From: a bacterium | GTDB taxonomy: Bacteria; Vulcanimicrobiota; JABDET01 | NCBI GenBank assembly: GCA_021800275.1 | Contig: JAJYZB010000004.1 | Location: forward strand, 147,634-211,633 | Length of the DNA: 64,000 nt | Direction: 5' to 3' | The notes under the pieces: generated by a model | What the model saw: the letters and a program-made list of their open reading frames with translations, nothing else | What the model was told of the DNA's origin: nothing | The model's database searches: none | Position numbers and translations under genes: made by a program | Part shown: in pieces, positions 17,609 through 26,638 of the stretch | How the letters are laid out: every line of letters starts with the position of its first letter | How positions within the stretch are numbered: position 1 is the stretch's first letter

Positions 17609-18595
17609 GTGAGAATAGGGATCATCAGGCTGGATAAGATTGGGGACTTGATTTTAACCACTCCTGCCCTAGTCAATTTAAAAAAGATTTATCCTGAAAG
17701 TTCGATCACGGCTTATGTCAGTTCCAGAAATCAAAAAGTTCTGCAAGGTTCCCCTTATGTAAATCAAATCCACGTGTGGAACTGGTCTCTGGATTTCATT
17801 CAAAAAGTTCGCAGGGAAAAATTTGATATCGTGGTCGTTTTTTCTCCCACGACAGAATCTTATTTAGCCGCATTTTTATCAGGAGCCAGAGTTCGAGCCG
17901 GATACATTTATACCAGTCGTATTTTAACCCGTTTTTTTTCACTTTTTATGTTGAACAAAAGGCTTATGTGTCAGGTAGATCAAAAGGATTTAGAACAAAA
18001 TCCCAGGACTGTCCCCCATGAAGTTGAACAAAATTTAGCTTTAGTCGAGAAAGTATCTGGAGACAAAACGACTGAAAAAGAGCTCTTTATTTTTGTTCCT
18101 CAATCTGAAAAAAATTGGGCTGAAAACCAGCTGCCAGGAAAAGGCTGGCTCTGTGTCCATTTTTCTAAAGCATGGATAGAAGGTCTTCCCGATGGTTTCC
18201 TGGCAGCCCTGATTCAAACCCTTGCTGAAAGGAAAAAAATTTTTCTCACCTGTGGGCCAGATGAAGCCTTTTGGATTTCTAAAATTATTCTCCCGGACTC
18301 TGTAAAAAAATTTGAAAATCTTTCATTTCAGCAGTGGGCTGCTTTAATCTCCAGAGCCGATCTATGCCTTTCAACAAACACTGGAGCTGTGCATCTGGCT
18401 GCCTCTCAAAAAACACCTGTTCTTGCCATTTTTGAATCTCAATTTTTCAACTATCACAAACAGAGATGGTGCCCCTGGAAGGTTCCTTACGCCATTCTCC
18501 GAAAAGATGATATAGATTTGATGAATCGAATCTTAAACGAGGTCCAAGTTTTGAATCATGCAAAGGAAAATATCTCTTCAAATATGCAGCTATAA
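17609..18595 (+). CDS. Family 9 glycosyltransferase (ADP-heptose:LPS heptosyltransferase type)
   Basis: A 328-residue GT-B protein starting at GTG with a GGAGAG Shine-Dalgarno about nine bases upstream. The N-terminus MRIGIIRLDKIGDLILTTPA is the classic GT9 motif (RLDKIGD), and the C-terminal half has the nucleotide-side LSTNTGAVHLAASQKTPVLA loop (usually TGxxHLAAA). GT9 enzymes transfer heptose from ADP-heptose to LPS core, consistent with gmhB in this window; ADP-heptose use is inferred. It overlaps the next GT2 gene by 38 bases. Confidence 0.9.
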   Translation: MRIGIIRLDKIGDLILTTPALVNLKKIYPESSITAYVSSRNQKVLQGSPYVNQIHVWNWSLDFIQKVRREKFDIVVVFSPTTESYLAAFLSGARVRAGYIYTSRILTRFFSLFMLNKRLMCQVDQKDLEQNPRTVPHEVEQNLALVEKVSGDKTTEKELFIFVPQSEKNWAENQLPGKGWLCVHFSKAWIEGLPDGFLAALIQTLAERKKIFLTCGPDEAFWISKIILPDSVKKFENLSFQQWAALISRADLCLSTNTGAVHLAASQKTPVLAIFESQFFNYHKQRWCPWKVPYAILRKDDIDLMNRILNEVQVLNHAKENISSNMQL

Positions 18596-19451
18596 TCGAA
18601 AAGATCTGCTGCGAAAAACGCTGGGTTCGCTTTCTGATCAAACCTTTTCATTGGCTGAATATGAGGTTATTGTGGTGGACGACGGATCTACTGATGGAAC
18701 CAGTGAAATGCTTCAAGAATTTAAAGCTCCTTATGATCTAATTTTAATCCGTCAGGAGAAATCAGGACTGGCTGCTGGTAGAAACAAAGGAATCAAAAAG
18801 GCGGAAGGTGATATTATCCTGTTTATTGATGACGACGTTCTGGCAGATCCAAATTTGATAAAAGAACACTTCCTTTTCCATGAACGCCACCCAAATTCTA
18901 TTGTGAAAGGATGGGTCAATCACGTGGAGAAGGCAGAGAGACCCGCAAAACCGAAGTGGACATGGAAAGATTTTTCAACCGCAGCATTTTGGACCAGCAA
19001 TGTTTCTGTTAAAAAATCCGATCTCTTGAAAGCAGGGCTGTTCGATGAAGATTTTAAAGAATATGGTTGGGAAGATTTAGAATTGGGTTTAAGATTAAAA
19101 CAACTTGGACTTGCAACTCGGTACAATCCGAAAGCAATCGGTTATCATTACAAAAAGAAATTAAAAGAGACTGACATCCCCTCTTTGTTAAAACAAGCTG
19201 AAGCAAAAGGAAGAACAGCCGTTCTTTTCGTTAAAAAACAGCCTGTTTGGAGGGCTAAACTCTCAACCGGAATTCATCCCGCTCGCCTAGCTTTAGATGC
19301 CTTTTTATCCAATCCCCTTTTTCTAAAAATCTATCAAAACAGGATTTCGAGAAATGGGAAAGAGCTAAACTTTTGGTCAAAATACTGCGCCCAGTCATTG
19401 GCATCAGCTTACTACTTCAAAACGATTCGCAAAATTCTGAGCCAGAGATGA
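18558..19451 (+). CDS. Family 2 glycosyltransferase
   Basis: A 297-residue GT2 enzyme with LQICSYNRKDLLRKTLGSL, VVDDGSTDGTSEML, the DDD-type metal site LFIDDDVLADP and YGWEDLELGLRLKQLG. The ATG lies 38 bases inside the heptosyltransferase gene; no later in-frame Met precedes the conserved strand, so this start is needed. It belongs to the typA-GT2-GT9-GT2 coupled series and resembles the enzyme at 16684 in layout. Its 3' end overlaps the convergent PAP2 phosphatase gene by 40 bases. Confidence 0.88.
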   Translation: MQRKISLQICSYNRKDLLRKTLGSLSDQTFSLAEYEVIVVDDGSTDGTSEMLQEFKAPYDLILIRQEKSGLAAGRNKGIKKAEGDIILFIDDDVLADPNLIKEHFLFHERHPNSIVKGWVNHVEKAERPAKPKWTWKDFSTAAFWTSNVSVKKSDLLKAGLFDEDFKEYGWEDLELGLRLKQLGLATRYNPKAIGYHYKKKLKETDIPSLLKQAEAKGRTAVLFVKKQPVWRAKLSTGIHPARLALDAFLSNPLFLKIYQNRISRNGKELNFWSKYCAQSLASAYYFKTIRKILSQR

Positions 19452-19996
19452 ATGCACCAGTCAAAAACTGGAGAAAGCTGCTTTTTAAATCTTGTCGTTA
19501 AACCTGCGCCCATGAGGCCTGCTGCAACACCCCCGAAAATATCGTAAGGGAAATGAATTCCACAGTAAACTCTTGCAAACCCAACGATAAAAGCTAAGAT
19601 TAAAAAAATTGTCCCTTCAAAAACTTCGCCTGAAAAAAAATAGGTAAAAGCCAGAGCGGATAAAACCGTTGTATGATCACTAGGGAAAGAAGCATCAGGA
19701 GCATGAGAAATCAACTTTTTCCCTAGAGGGGGTTGAAGCATAAAGGGTCTGGGGTGAAAGTAAACTGAAGAAATAATAAAAGAGAAGAACCAGGAAATCA
19801 TCGCGGCTGTAAACAGGAGCAGAGCTTTTTTCTTAATTTCATCAGTTTCCTCTGATTTTTTAAACCAGAGATACAATAAAAAAATAGGAACCATAAAAAT
19901 AGCGTACTGGGCCAGAAACACAGTCATTTTATCCAGAAGCGGATATTTTCCAGCCAGGCCGTTAATCTTTAAAAACATGACACGGTTCAGCGACAT
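19412..19996 (-). CDS. PAP2-family membrane phosphatase (undecaprenyl-diphosphatase-like)
   Basis: From the ATG at 19996 it is 194 residues, matching BcrC-type enzymes that begin with a similar helix and INGLAGKYPLLD. The three phosphatase signatures are visible: YFHPRPF (end of motif 1), PSDHT (motif 2) and ARVYCGIHFPYDIFGG (motif 3). Five to six transmembrane helices are expected. Such enzymes dephosphorylate lipid carriers (undecaprenyl diphosphate) or other lipid phosphates outside the membrane. The open frame extends to TTG 20092 or GTG 20089, but no family feature lies there. Its 3' end overlaps the GT2 gene in antisense orientation by 40 bases. Confidence 0.82.
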   Translation of the reverse strand: MSLNRVMFLKINGLAGKYPLLDKMTVFLAQYAIFMVPIFLLYLWFKKSEETDEIKKKALLLFTAAMISWFFSFIISSVYFHPRPFMLQPPLGKKLISHAPDASFPSDHTTVLSALAFTYFFSGEVFEGTIFLILAFIVGFARVYCGIHFPYDIFGGVAAGLMGAGLTTRFKKQLSPVFDWCIHLWLRILRIVLK

Positions 19997-20146
19997 TTTC
20001 ATTTTACGTGTTATTAAATCTACTAACAAAAGAAAAATTCCTCCACTTTGCAAAATTTTTATCTGATCTGAAGGAATTTCACTGCTCACCAAGAAAGAAA
20101 AATCTTATTATATCTATTTATTTGCGTTATCTAAAGGAGAAAGCCC

Positions 20147-20443
20147 ATGGTTGAAGCGCCTTCAAAAATCACCGAAAAGGCTACTGATTTATTAAGAGTT
20201 TCCTCAAAATCAAATCCGAATTCTGTAGCAGGAGCGATCGCAAGTGTTTTAAGGATCAAAGGATTCGTTGAAATTCAAGCAGTTGGAGCAGGAGCTATTA
20301 ACCAGGCGGTAAAAGCAATTGCGATTGCGAGAGGATTTGTGGCTCCAGTGGGAATGGATCTGGCATGTGTCCCCACTTTTTCTCAAATTGAAATCAATGG
20401 TGAAGAAAGAACCGCCATTCGCTTTCTAGTGGAACCAAGATGA
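20147..20443 (+). CDS. spoVS: Stage V sporulation protein S family (SpoVS)
   Basis: A 98-residue Alba-like protein, nearly invariant in its family: LRVSSKSNPNSVAGAIASVL, then EIQAVGAGAINQAVKAIAIA and VPTFSQIEINGEERTAIRF. SpoVS is needed for spore coat and septation in Bacillus, but the family is widespread in non-sporulating bacteria such as Thermus/Deinococcus, where its role is unclear. Here it precedes pepA with an ATGA overlap and has an AAAGGAG Shine-Dalgarno before ATG. About 13 residues precede the usual family start, so the N-terminus is a little longer. No other sporulation gene is in the window. Confidence 0.95.
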   Translation: MVEAPSKITEKATDLLRVSSKSNPNSVAGAIASVLRIKGFVEIQAVGAGAINQAVKAIAIARGFVAPVGMDLACVPTFSQIEINGEERTAIRFLVEPR

Positions 20444-22029
20444 GCCAGGAAAAAAAATCTGCGATGAATGTTGAAATTACATGTTCACCAATCCATAAAG
20501 TTGCAGCATCCTCACTTTTTTTACCTGTCTTTGAAGAAGAAAAAAGTTTAAATCCGCATTTCTCTAAGTTAGATAAAACCTGTGCGGATGTTATTGCGCG
20601 CATCCTTGAAACAGGCGAAAACTCAGGAAAATTTAAAGAATTTTCAATTGTACACTTAGCCAATCATCCCATCTCTCGCATAATTCTTGTCGGAGCTGGA
20701 AAAAGAAAAGATTTCTCACTGAATAAATGGAGAGGGATTTTGGCTAAAGCTGCTCGAATAGCGCGAAGGGCTAAATCTCCAGATCTTGCTGTGCCTTTTG
20801 GTCCTTTCCTTCCCTGTAATTCACAAGATGCGGCTCAAGCCGCAGCTGAAGGCATCTATTTGGGATTATACCGTTATGAGAAGTTTAAAAATGATAAAAA
20901 CGGTTCAGAAAACAATCTGCTAAAAAAAATCCACCTCGTCGTATCTGAAGAAAAAGAAATGGAAGCAGCTCGGAAGGGTTGGGAAAAAGGAAAGATTCTC
21001 GCAGAAGCCGCCAATTTTACCAGAAATTTAATCAATGAACCTCCTAATATCATGATACCCGCTTTTTTTGCTGATCAGGCTCGAGCTGTGGCAAAACTTT
21101 TAAATTTAGAGATCCTGGTTTTAGAAAAAGATGAGATTGAAAAACTTGAGATGGGTGGTCTTTTGTCTGTTGGAAAAGGAAGCTCTAATCCTCCCCGATT
21201 AGTCATTTTAAAATACCAGGGAAATCCTAAATCGAAATTCACGCTTGGACTTGTTGGGAAAGGAATTACTTTTGACAGCGGTGGAATTTCTATTAAACCC
21301 TCTGAGAACATGCATACCATGACTTCAGACATGTCAGGGGCAGCAGCCTGTCTGGGGGCATTAAAGGCCGCTGCTGAACTAAAGATTCCCTTGAATATTC
21401 TCTCTGTTATTCCTCTTGCGGAAAATCTTCCGGATGGTAAAGCCTATAAACCTGGAGACATTGTGAAAATGTATTCAGGTAAAACAGTTGAAATTATAAA
21501 TACTGATGCTGAAGGAAGAATGATTCTAGGGGATGCCCTTGCCTATATAACAAAAACATTAAAAGTAGATGCAGTTGTAGATTTAGCGACTTTAACAGGA
21601 GGAGTTGTTGTTGCATTAGGACAGACTGTTTCAGGGGTTTTCTCCTCAAGTGAACCTTTTTTCCAAATGTTGATGAAGTCTGCGGAAAAATCAAGTGAGA
21701 AATTCTGGCCCCTTCCCTTGTTTGAAGAGTATGGAACCCAGATGAAAGGGACTTTAGCAGATCTAAAAAACTCAGGAGGAAGGTACGGCTCCCCTTGCAC
21801 TGCAGCGGCTTTTCTTAAAGAATTTGTCGGAGAAACTCCCTGGCTGCATCTGGATATCGCTGGAACAGCCTACATGGAATCAGACAAAACAGCTTATCAA
21901 CAGAACCCATATCTCCCGAAAAATGGCGCAACAGGGATTGGTGTCAGAACCCTTGTTTATCTGGCTGAAGAATTAAGTCAGAACATGAGTCAGTTGAGCT
22001 CCCTAAAAGAGGTCATGGTTGAATCTTGA
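20440..22029 (+). CDS. pepA: Leucyl aminopeptidase (M17 family)
   Basis: A 529-residue M17 aminopeptidase. The N-terminal regulatory domain is followed by the catalytic domain with GKGITFDSGGISIKP (catalytic Lys and first metal Asp) and the signature NTDAEGRMILGDAL, which supplies metal ligands and the catalytic Arg. It forms cytosolic hexamers with two metal ions and removes N-terminal residues from peptides. In some bacteria PepA also binds DNA at recombination and pyrimidine operons; that cannot be judged here. It overlaps spoVS by 4 bases and the PHP gene by 11. Confidence 0.95.
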   Translation: MSQEKKSAMNVEITCSPIHKVAASSLFLPVFEEEKSLNPHFSKLDKTCADVIARILETGENSGKFKEFSIVHLANHPISRIILVGAGKRKDFSLNKWRGILAKAARIARRAKSPDLAVPFGPFLPCNSQDAAQAAAEGIYLGLYRYEKFKNDKNGSENNLLKKIHLVVSEEKEMEAARKGWEKGKILAEAANFTRNLINEPPNIMIPAFFADQARAVAKLLNLEILVLEKDEIEKLEMGGLLSVGKGSSNPPRLVILKYQGNPKSKFTLGLVGKGITFDSGGISIKPSENMHTMTSDMSGAAACLGALKAAAELKIPLNILSVIPLAENLPDGKAYKPGDIVKMYSGKTVEIINTDAEGRMILGDALAYITKTLKVDAVVDLATLTGGVVVALGQTVSGVFSSSEPFFQMLMKSAEKSSEKFWPLPLFEEYGTQMKGTLADLKNSGGRYGSPCTAAAFLKEFVGETPWLHLDIAGTAYMESDKTAYQQNPYLPKNGATGIGVRTLVYLAEELSQNMSQLSSLKEVMVES

Positions 22030-22864
22030 TTTTCATCTGCATACCAATTTTTCAGATGGAATTCTGCCCCCTGAAGAACTGGTAGAAAAAGTTCATCGAA
22101 ATGGAGTTGCTCTTTTCTCTATTACAGACCATGACTGTTTGGATGGGATTTCTGCGGCCCGCAGCAGAGCCGAATCTTTAGGCATGACACTGATCTCAGG
22201 ATTAGAAATTAACACGGACTGGCAGGATGGAGAAGTTCATATCTTAGGGTATGGATTTGACACTGAATTCTCTCCCCTGCTGAAAAAACTCGAAGAGCAG
22301 AGGTTTTATCGTCATGAAAGGCTTAAAGTAATGATAGAAAAACTGAAAGCATTCGGACTGAATCTGGATGAATCTCGCGTTTTCGAGATTGCGGGCAAAG
22401 GTTCTGCTGGAAGACCTCATCTAGCCCTGGCTCTAAAAGAAAAAAACTATGTGTCAAATGTCGAGGAAGCATTTGAAAAATATCTCGGCTATGGAAAACC
22501 AGGGTGGGCACCCAGAAGTAAATTCACTCCACATGATGCAATAAAAGCAATTTCAGACGCAGGAGGAATTCCTGTTTTAGCGCATCCGGGAAGAACCAGA
22601 AACGTGCAAATAGAATCTCTAATTTCTTCGGGGTTAAAAGGAATAGAAGTTTTTTATCCAAAGCATTCCCCTGATTTAACGCAGAAGCTCCTTGCACTCG
22701 CAAAAAAACACGACTTGATGGTAACTGGCGGCTCTGATTATCATGGGATAAACTCATGGGAGAAAGATCCGGGCATGGAAGTCCCTGATGATGTCATTTC
22801 TAATCTCAAGAGAAGATTAGAAAAGGACTTCCCAGATCGAGCATCAGAGAAACTTAAAAGCTAG
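22019..22864 (+). CDS. PHP-domain metal-dependent phosphoesterase (RNase AM / YciV-like)
   Basis: A 281-residue protein from a TTG start (no ATG occurs before the conserved strand), overlapping pepA by 11 bases. PHP motifs are all present: FHLHTNFSDGIL, FSITDHDCLDGI, a family insertion, PVLAHPGRT and the final GGSDYHG. The layout matches YciV/RNase AM-type proteins, which act as 5'-3' exonucleases on short RNA or as 3',5'-bisphosphate nucleotidases. The exact substrate is not readable. Its TAG stop shares a CTAG palindrome with the stop of the convergent gene at 22861. Confidence 0.88.
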   Translation: MNLDFHLHTNFSDGILPPEELVEKVHRNGVALFSITDHDCLDGISAARSRAESLGMTLISGLEINTDWQDGEVHILGYGFDTEFSPLLKKLEEQRFYRHERLKVMIEKLKAFGLNLDESRVFEIAGKGSAGRPHLALALKEKNYVSNVEEAFEKYLGYGKPGWAPRSKFTPHDAIKAISDAGGIPVLAHPGRTRNVQIESLISSGLKGIEVFYPKHSPDLTQKLLALAKKHDLMVTGGSDYHGINSWEKDPGMEVPDDVISNLKRRLEKDFPDRASEKLKS

Positions 22865-23703
22865 CCCTCTATTTCAGGCAGGTTTAAAGCCGCAGATTTT
22901 GATTTTTCCGCAAGATTTGTTTTTGGAGAACGAACGAAACTCTTTTTTATCTTTGCCCAGATAGAGGGAAAAAAATTTTTTATCTCTGCCCTGGCTTTAG
23001 GATTGTTTTTTAGGTAAAGATAAAGCGCATAAGCCCCAACTACAGCTCCAGTTACAGCATAAGCCAGCGGAATTCCTATGCCAGGAATATTAGCTCCTAA
23101 AAATTTCCCTACAACTGGAATCTGCTGCGACATCCAGGAATCGTTAATTCCTGTCACATTGGGGGAAGAATGGAAAACTGGGTTAGCTGCCCAGTATCCT
23201 GCATCCTCTACAGTCAAATTGTTTAACCCCAGAACCGCTCCATCAGCCACATAAGGTTTTATTGATTCCCCTTTTTCATGGGCACGATAAGCCTGGATTA
23301 TTAATGGAACAAGAGGAAGAGCGGCTACACATAACCCCCAGTAAGGATAAGAGCCAAAGTTTGGATTAATTCCATGGGATTGGAACCACTTGTGCAGGGG
23401 CCAGGTAATGTGTTTGTCAAAAATAGCGTTAGGAGCCCATTTAGAACCTGGAGCAGGATGCGGATTTCCCCCTTCAGATGTCAATCCATAGTTTTCCATA
23501 GCCCCCCAACCAAAGGCAATAGCAGAACTGGCTCCCCAATTTTTTAAAAACTGAAGGACTCTGCTTGATTTTCCGGATTGAACAGTATCTTTACCAAGCC
23601 CACTGATCTCACCTGGGGCACCCTCTTTTACATCTCCTATTTTGGGATTGGACAGAGGTACTGTCTGCTTTTCTGAAGGAACAGGCAGCTTTGGAATCTC
23701 CAC
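22861..23703 (-). CDS. Membrane protein of unknown function, partner of the phosphodiesterase gene
   Basis: A 280-residue protein that follows the phosphodiesterase gene on the same strand after 39 bases and has a strong AAAGGAGG Shine-Dalgarno. The first ~45 residues are Pro/Gly/Ser-rich and polar. Hydrophobic stretches include FLKNWGASSAIAFGWGA, the segment CVAALPLVPLIIQAY and IPLAYAVTGAVVGAYALYLY. Between them lie aromatic, glycine and proline-rich parts (HPAPGSKWAPNAIFDKHIT, AGYWAANPVFHSSP) that look exported. The C-terminal tail is basic and cytoplasmic-looking. I recognise no family; linkage suggests it acts with the phosphodiesterase. Confidence 0.7.
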   Translation of the reverse strand: MEIPKLPVPSEKQTVPLSNPKIGDVKEGAPGEISGLGKDTVQSGKSSRVLQFLKNWGASSAIAFGWGAMENYGLTSEGGNPHPAPGSKWAPNAIFDKHITWPLHKWFQSHGINPNFGSYPYWGLCVAALPLVPLIIQAYRAHEKGESIKPYVADGAVLGLNNLTVEDAGYWAANPVFHSSPNVTGINDSWMSQQIPVVGKFLGANIPGIGIPLAYAVTGAVVGAYALYLYLKNNPKARAEIKNFFPSIWAKIKKSFVRSPKTNLAEKSKSAALNLPEIEG

Positions 23704-23742
23704 TTCTTCCTCCTTTGTACTTATTTCTTTCTCAGGAAGAAA

Positions 23743-25614
23743 CTATTCCCCTGTAATATTGTGGACAAGTTGATGATGAACATCCCATGAGCCCATGATT
23801 TGTTTAGTATCAATAGGGTCTCTCTGACTATGCCCGATGAAAGAGATTTCCTGATGTCCTCCAATGCTCCCATGGTTTCCATGATAATCCAACTCTTCAA
23901 AATCAGCGGCAAATCCTTTTCCATCAGAGGTTGGAGTGTACGTCCCATAAAGAACCAGGTGTCCGCTGTTATACATGGAAACCTCATGATGAATCTCATA
24001 CGCTAAAATTTCAGGTGGCCCGTATAGTTTAAGCCATTCAGGATTCCCTTCCACAATTTTTCCATCTTGAAGTTGAAGAGTTCCATCTTTTGTGGCAAGA
24101 ATGACTTTATCCCCTTGTTTTCCTGCCACAATTCCTATCCCAGGATGCTGAAGAAGCTTTTGGGTTAATCCCGGATGATTTTGTTCGATTTCATTAATAT
24201 TCATAGGACGTTTAATATTTGAGAAATAAACGTAACCATGAGATCCCGTTGGAGTCAGAGTAATGGGATCAGACCCCACTGCTTCTTGAACAACTTGCCG
24301 CAGGGGTTTTCCATAAATCTGGCTGAAAGGTTTTGATGGAGTTTGACCATGATCTGAAATAAAATACAAATGATAATCTTTTTCTTGATTTTCTTCGATT
24401 GTCTCCACGATCTCTTCAATTTTTCTAAAAATCCCTCTGAGTGTCTTCAGAGAAGTTTTTGAGAAGGGGCCATAGTGATGGCTAGCAGCATCATACCCAG
24501 CAAAATCAATCCAGGCGATTGGAACTCCTGATTTAATATCATCAATCAGCGCTGAAGTTGTGGCATCCCGAACAATGGTTTCTTCAAAACTACCTCTTAT
24601 CAGATTAAAAGTATTTTTCCAAATTTGTTTTAACCCTTTGGGTTTTTTCTCTAAAGTCGGTTTAATCTGTCCGATCAAATTTAAGCCAAAATCCAGCATT
24701 CCTCCCAGGCATCCATCTTGAGATCCGAAAACTTGCCCTGCATGATTAAATCCCTGGGTAACAATCTGCTTCTTCATTCTAAAAGGGACGAACATGGCAT
24801 TTTTAGCATCACCATCCAGAAGCATAGCATAAGCTGAGCCTTCAGCTAAAAGACCAGGCTGTGGTTTAACAAGGTATTTTTTCAGGTCTTCTTTAAAACT
24901 ATCTGCGCTAGCCACTTTTCCTGTCTCAGGATCAAGAAATCGAAAAGCGGGAACCCCAACATTGGTTCCATATAAAAACCCCGCTTCAGCAGAGGGAGTC
25001 ACACATCCCTGTCCTGAGTAAAAGGGCTTGAATTCGTACTGGTTTTCTTTGAAAAATTCCTGGACTTTTTTAGGAACCATTCCCATTTTAAAAGCCATTT
25101 GAAGAGCGGCAAAACTGGCTCCGTCAATTTGTATGATAATCGAACGATTTTTGACATGAACAGGCCCGTGATCCGGATTTGTTTTGAAAATTGGTTTTTC
25201 AAAAGGATAAACGGGCTGACCGGGATCCGGAATCAACTGAGATTGTTTTAAGGTGTGATTTTTCAAAACCTGCTTGATCGAGCTTTTTCGATCATAAAGA
25301 ATCATTCCAACGATAGGAAGAAGGGCTATATGAGCGAGAAAAGGGGATGCAATTGCACTGGCAGCAGCAATCACTGCAGCATTTGCTGCAAGAGCAGAAC
25401 CATAAGCGGCTTGTTTTGCGTCTTTGTTTTTAATTCCATGAATAATTTTTCGGGCTCCATCAATCCCAATAAAAGCGGATCCTGCAAAAACAGCTTCTAC
25501 CGGGATTAATCCTGTAACCCCCAAAGCAAGAAAATAATTTTTAATTCTGGCAGCCGCTTTCCCTGCGTTCCAAACCGTTCTTCTCGCAATTTTCAGATCA
25601 GGGCTGATATTCAA
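23743..25614 (-). CDS. Membrane-anchored type I phosphodiesterase / nucleotide pyrophosphatase-like enzyme (alkaline phosphatase superfamily)
   Basis: A 623-residue protein with a good GGAGGAG Shine-Dalgarno. The first ~110 residues contain three or so hydrophobic segments. The catalytic domain follows, with metal Asp in IIQIDGASF (D164), probable Thr nucleophile in GCVTPSAEAGFLYGTN (T206), the Asp/His set in IDFAGYDAASHHYGP, FISDHGQT and a late His in GNHGSIGGHQE. This is the NPP/phosphopentomutase-type arrangement. Substrate is not predictable: nucleotide, phospholipid or glycan headgroup are all possible. An unknown membrane protein follows in the same operon. It is longer than soluble NPPs because of the N-terminal membrane region. 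Confidence 0.8.
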   Translation of the reverse strand: MNISPDLKIARRTVWNAGKAAARIKNYFLALGVTGLIPVEAVFAGSAFIGIDGARKIIHGIKNKDAKQAAYGSALAANAAVIAAASAIASPFLAHIALLPIVGMILYDRKSSIKQVLKNHTLKQSQLIPDPGQPVYPFEKPIFKTNPDHGPVHVKNRSIIIQIDGASFAALQMAFKMGMVPKKVQEFFKENQYEFKPFYSGQGCVTPSAEAGFLYGTNVGVPAFRFLDPETGKVASADSFKEDLKKYLVKPQPGLLAEGSAYAMLLDGDAKNAMFVPFRMKKQIVTQGFNHAGQVFGSQDGCLGGMLDFGLNLIGQIKPTLEKKPKGLKQIWKNTFNLIRGSFEETIVRDATTSALIDDIKSGVPIAWIDFAGYDAASHHYGPFSKTSLKTLRGIFRKIEEIVETIEENQEKDYHLYFISDHGQTPSKPFSQIYGKPLRQVVQEAVGSDPITLTPTGSHGYVYFSNIKRPMNINEIEQNHPGLTQKLLQHPGIGIVAGKQGDKVILATKDGTLQLQDGKIVEGNPEWLKLYGPPEILAYEIHHEVSMYNSGHLVLYGTYTPTSDGKGFAADFEELDYHGNHGSIGGHQEISFIGHSQRDPIDTKQIMGSWDVHHQLVHNITGE

Positions 25615-25816
25615 AGAATCTCCTCCTGCTTCCAGAGCATTTATAGATGAGCGCGCTCTTGATGTCAGTCAGCGGAAAGCTCAATCTATCTTTTATAGGA
25701 TATCAGGAAATTAGCGGTGAATCAAGCCAGAAATCTTTTCTAAAATGTTAAATATGCAAATAGTCAGCAGAGATTAGAACTGCAGTCTGCAAGAGGGTTA
25801 GACAAAGAATGAAAAT

Positions 25817-26638
25817 TTACCAGCTGCCGCCGGCTCCCCCTCCTCCAGATGATCCACCACCCCCCATGAAGCCTCCAATGCCTCCGCCGCCCCCTCCAAA
25901 TCCCCCCCCAAATCCGCCGCCGCCTCCTCCCCCGCTCAAAACCATATTTAACAGTAAATATCCCATAAATGAAGGGTATCTTATGAAAAGAAAAAGTGCG
26001 ATCATGAAAATCATAAACCCAAAGATATAGGTCCCTGCATTAAAAGTATTAGAAGACCTGGGATAAGGCTGCAAACTAATGCTTGAGATTGAGCTGAAAG
26101 GTTTCCCATCAATAGTCTGTGTAATTTTTTCTAATCCTGCTCCAATCCCTTGATAAAATTCCTCATGACGGAAATAAGGAACCATGTATTTGCGGATAAT
26201 ATGATGGGACTGCAGGTCTGTTAGTTTGGGTTCAAGTCCATATCCAACCTGGAAAAAAATCTTATGCTGCTTCATAGCAATAAGAGCAAGGACTCCTTTA
26301 TCAACCCTCTTTTGCCCAATTCCCCATTTTTGAAACAGGCGATGCGAATAATTAAATGCTGTGTTATTCCCAATGGTCGGAACAATAGCAACTTCAACTT
26401 GATTTCCTGTTGCCTGGTGATAATTGTGGAGGTATCGGTCTAAAATATAAATCTGCTGAGATCCAAGAATATGGGCAAAATCACTGACATATCCAAGAGG
26501 GCTGCTGGGATATTGGGTCCTGGCGCTCCCAAAAGAAGGGATTAAAACCAGCACAGCAGCGGAAAAAACCAGTATTAAAATAAACTCTAAAAATTCAGGA
26601 AAAGTCCTTTTAAGAAAAGGGTTGTGACTATTTTTCAT
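25817..26638 (-). CDS. TPM-domain protein with glycine-rich tail (YgcG family)
   Basis: A 273-residue protein with a hydrophobic N-terminal segment (about 18-36), then a TPM domain (YPSSPLGYVSDFAHILGSQQ to about residue 185), a second transmembrane segment (about 207-225) and a long glycine-rich tail ending in GAGGSW. This is the classic YgcG/TPM layout, with the TPM domain outside the cytoplasm. Family members act in envelope stress or photosystem repair, but the molecular role is poorly known. It overlaps the next upstream TPM gene by 11 bases and belongs to a lemA-TPM-TPM operon. The low-complexity Gly tail produces a spurious proline-rich frame on the other strand. Confidence 0.88.
   Translation of the reverse strand: MKNSHNPFLKRTFPEFLEFILILVFSAAVLVLIPSFGSARTQYPSSPLGYVSDFAHILGSQQIYILDRYLHNYHQATGNQVEVAIVPTIGNNTAFNYSHRLFQKWGIGQKRVDKGVLALIAMKQHKIFFQVGYGLEPKLTDLQSHHIIRKYMVPYFRHEEFYQGIGAGLEKITQTIDGKPFSSISSISLQPYPRSSNTFNAGTYIFGFMIFMIALFLFIRYPSFMGYLLLNMVLSGGGGGGGFGGGFGGGGGGIGGFMGGGGSSGGGGAGGSW

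Noticed and set aside
25809-26030. Proline-rich 73-residue reading frame on the plus strand
   Set aside because: It is the antisense of the glycine-rich tail of the TPM-domain gene on the minus strand; low-complexity GGN codons read as CCN. No Shine-Dalgarno and no family features.
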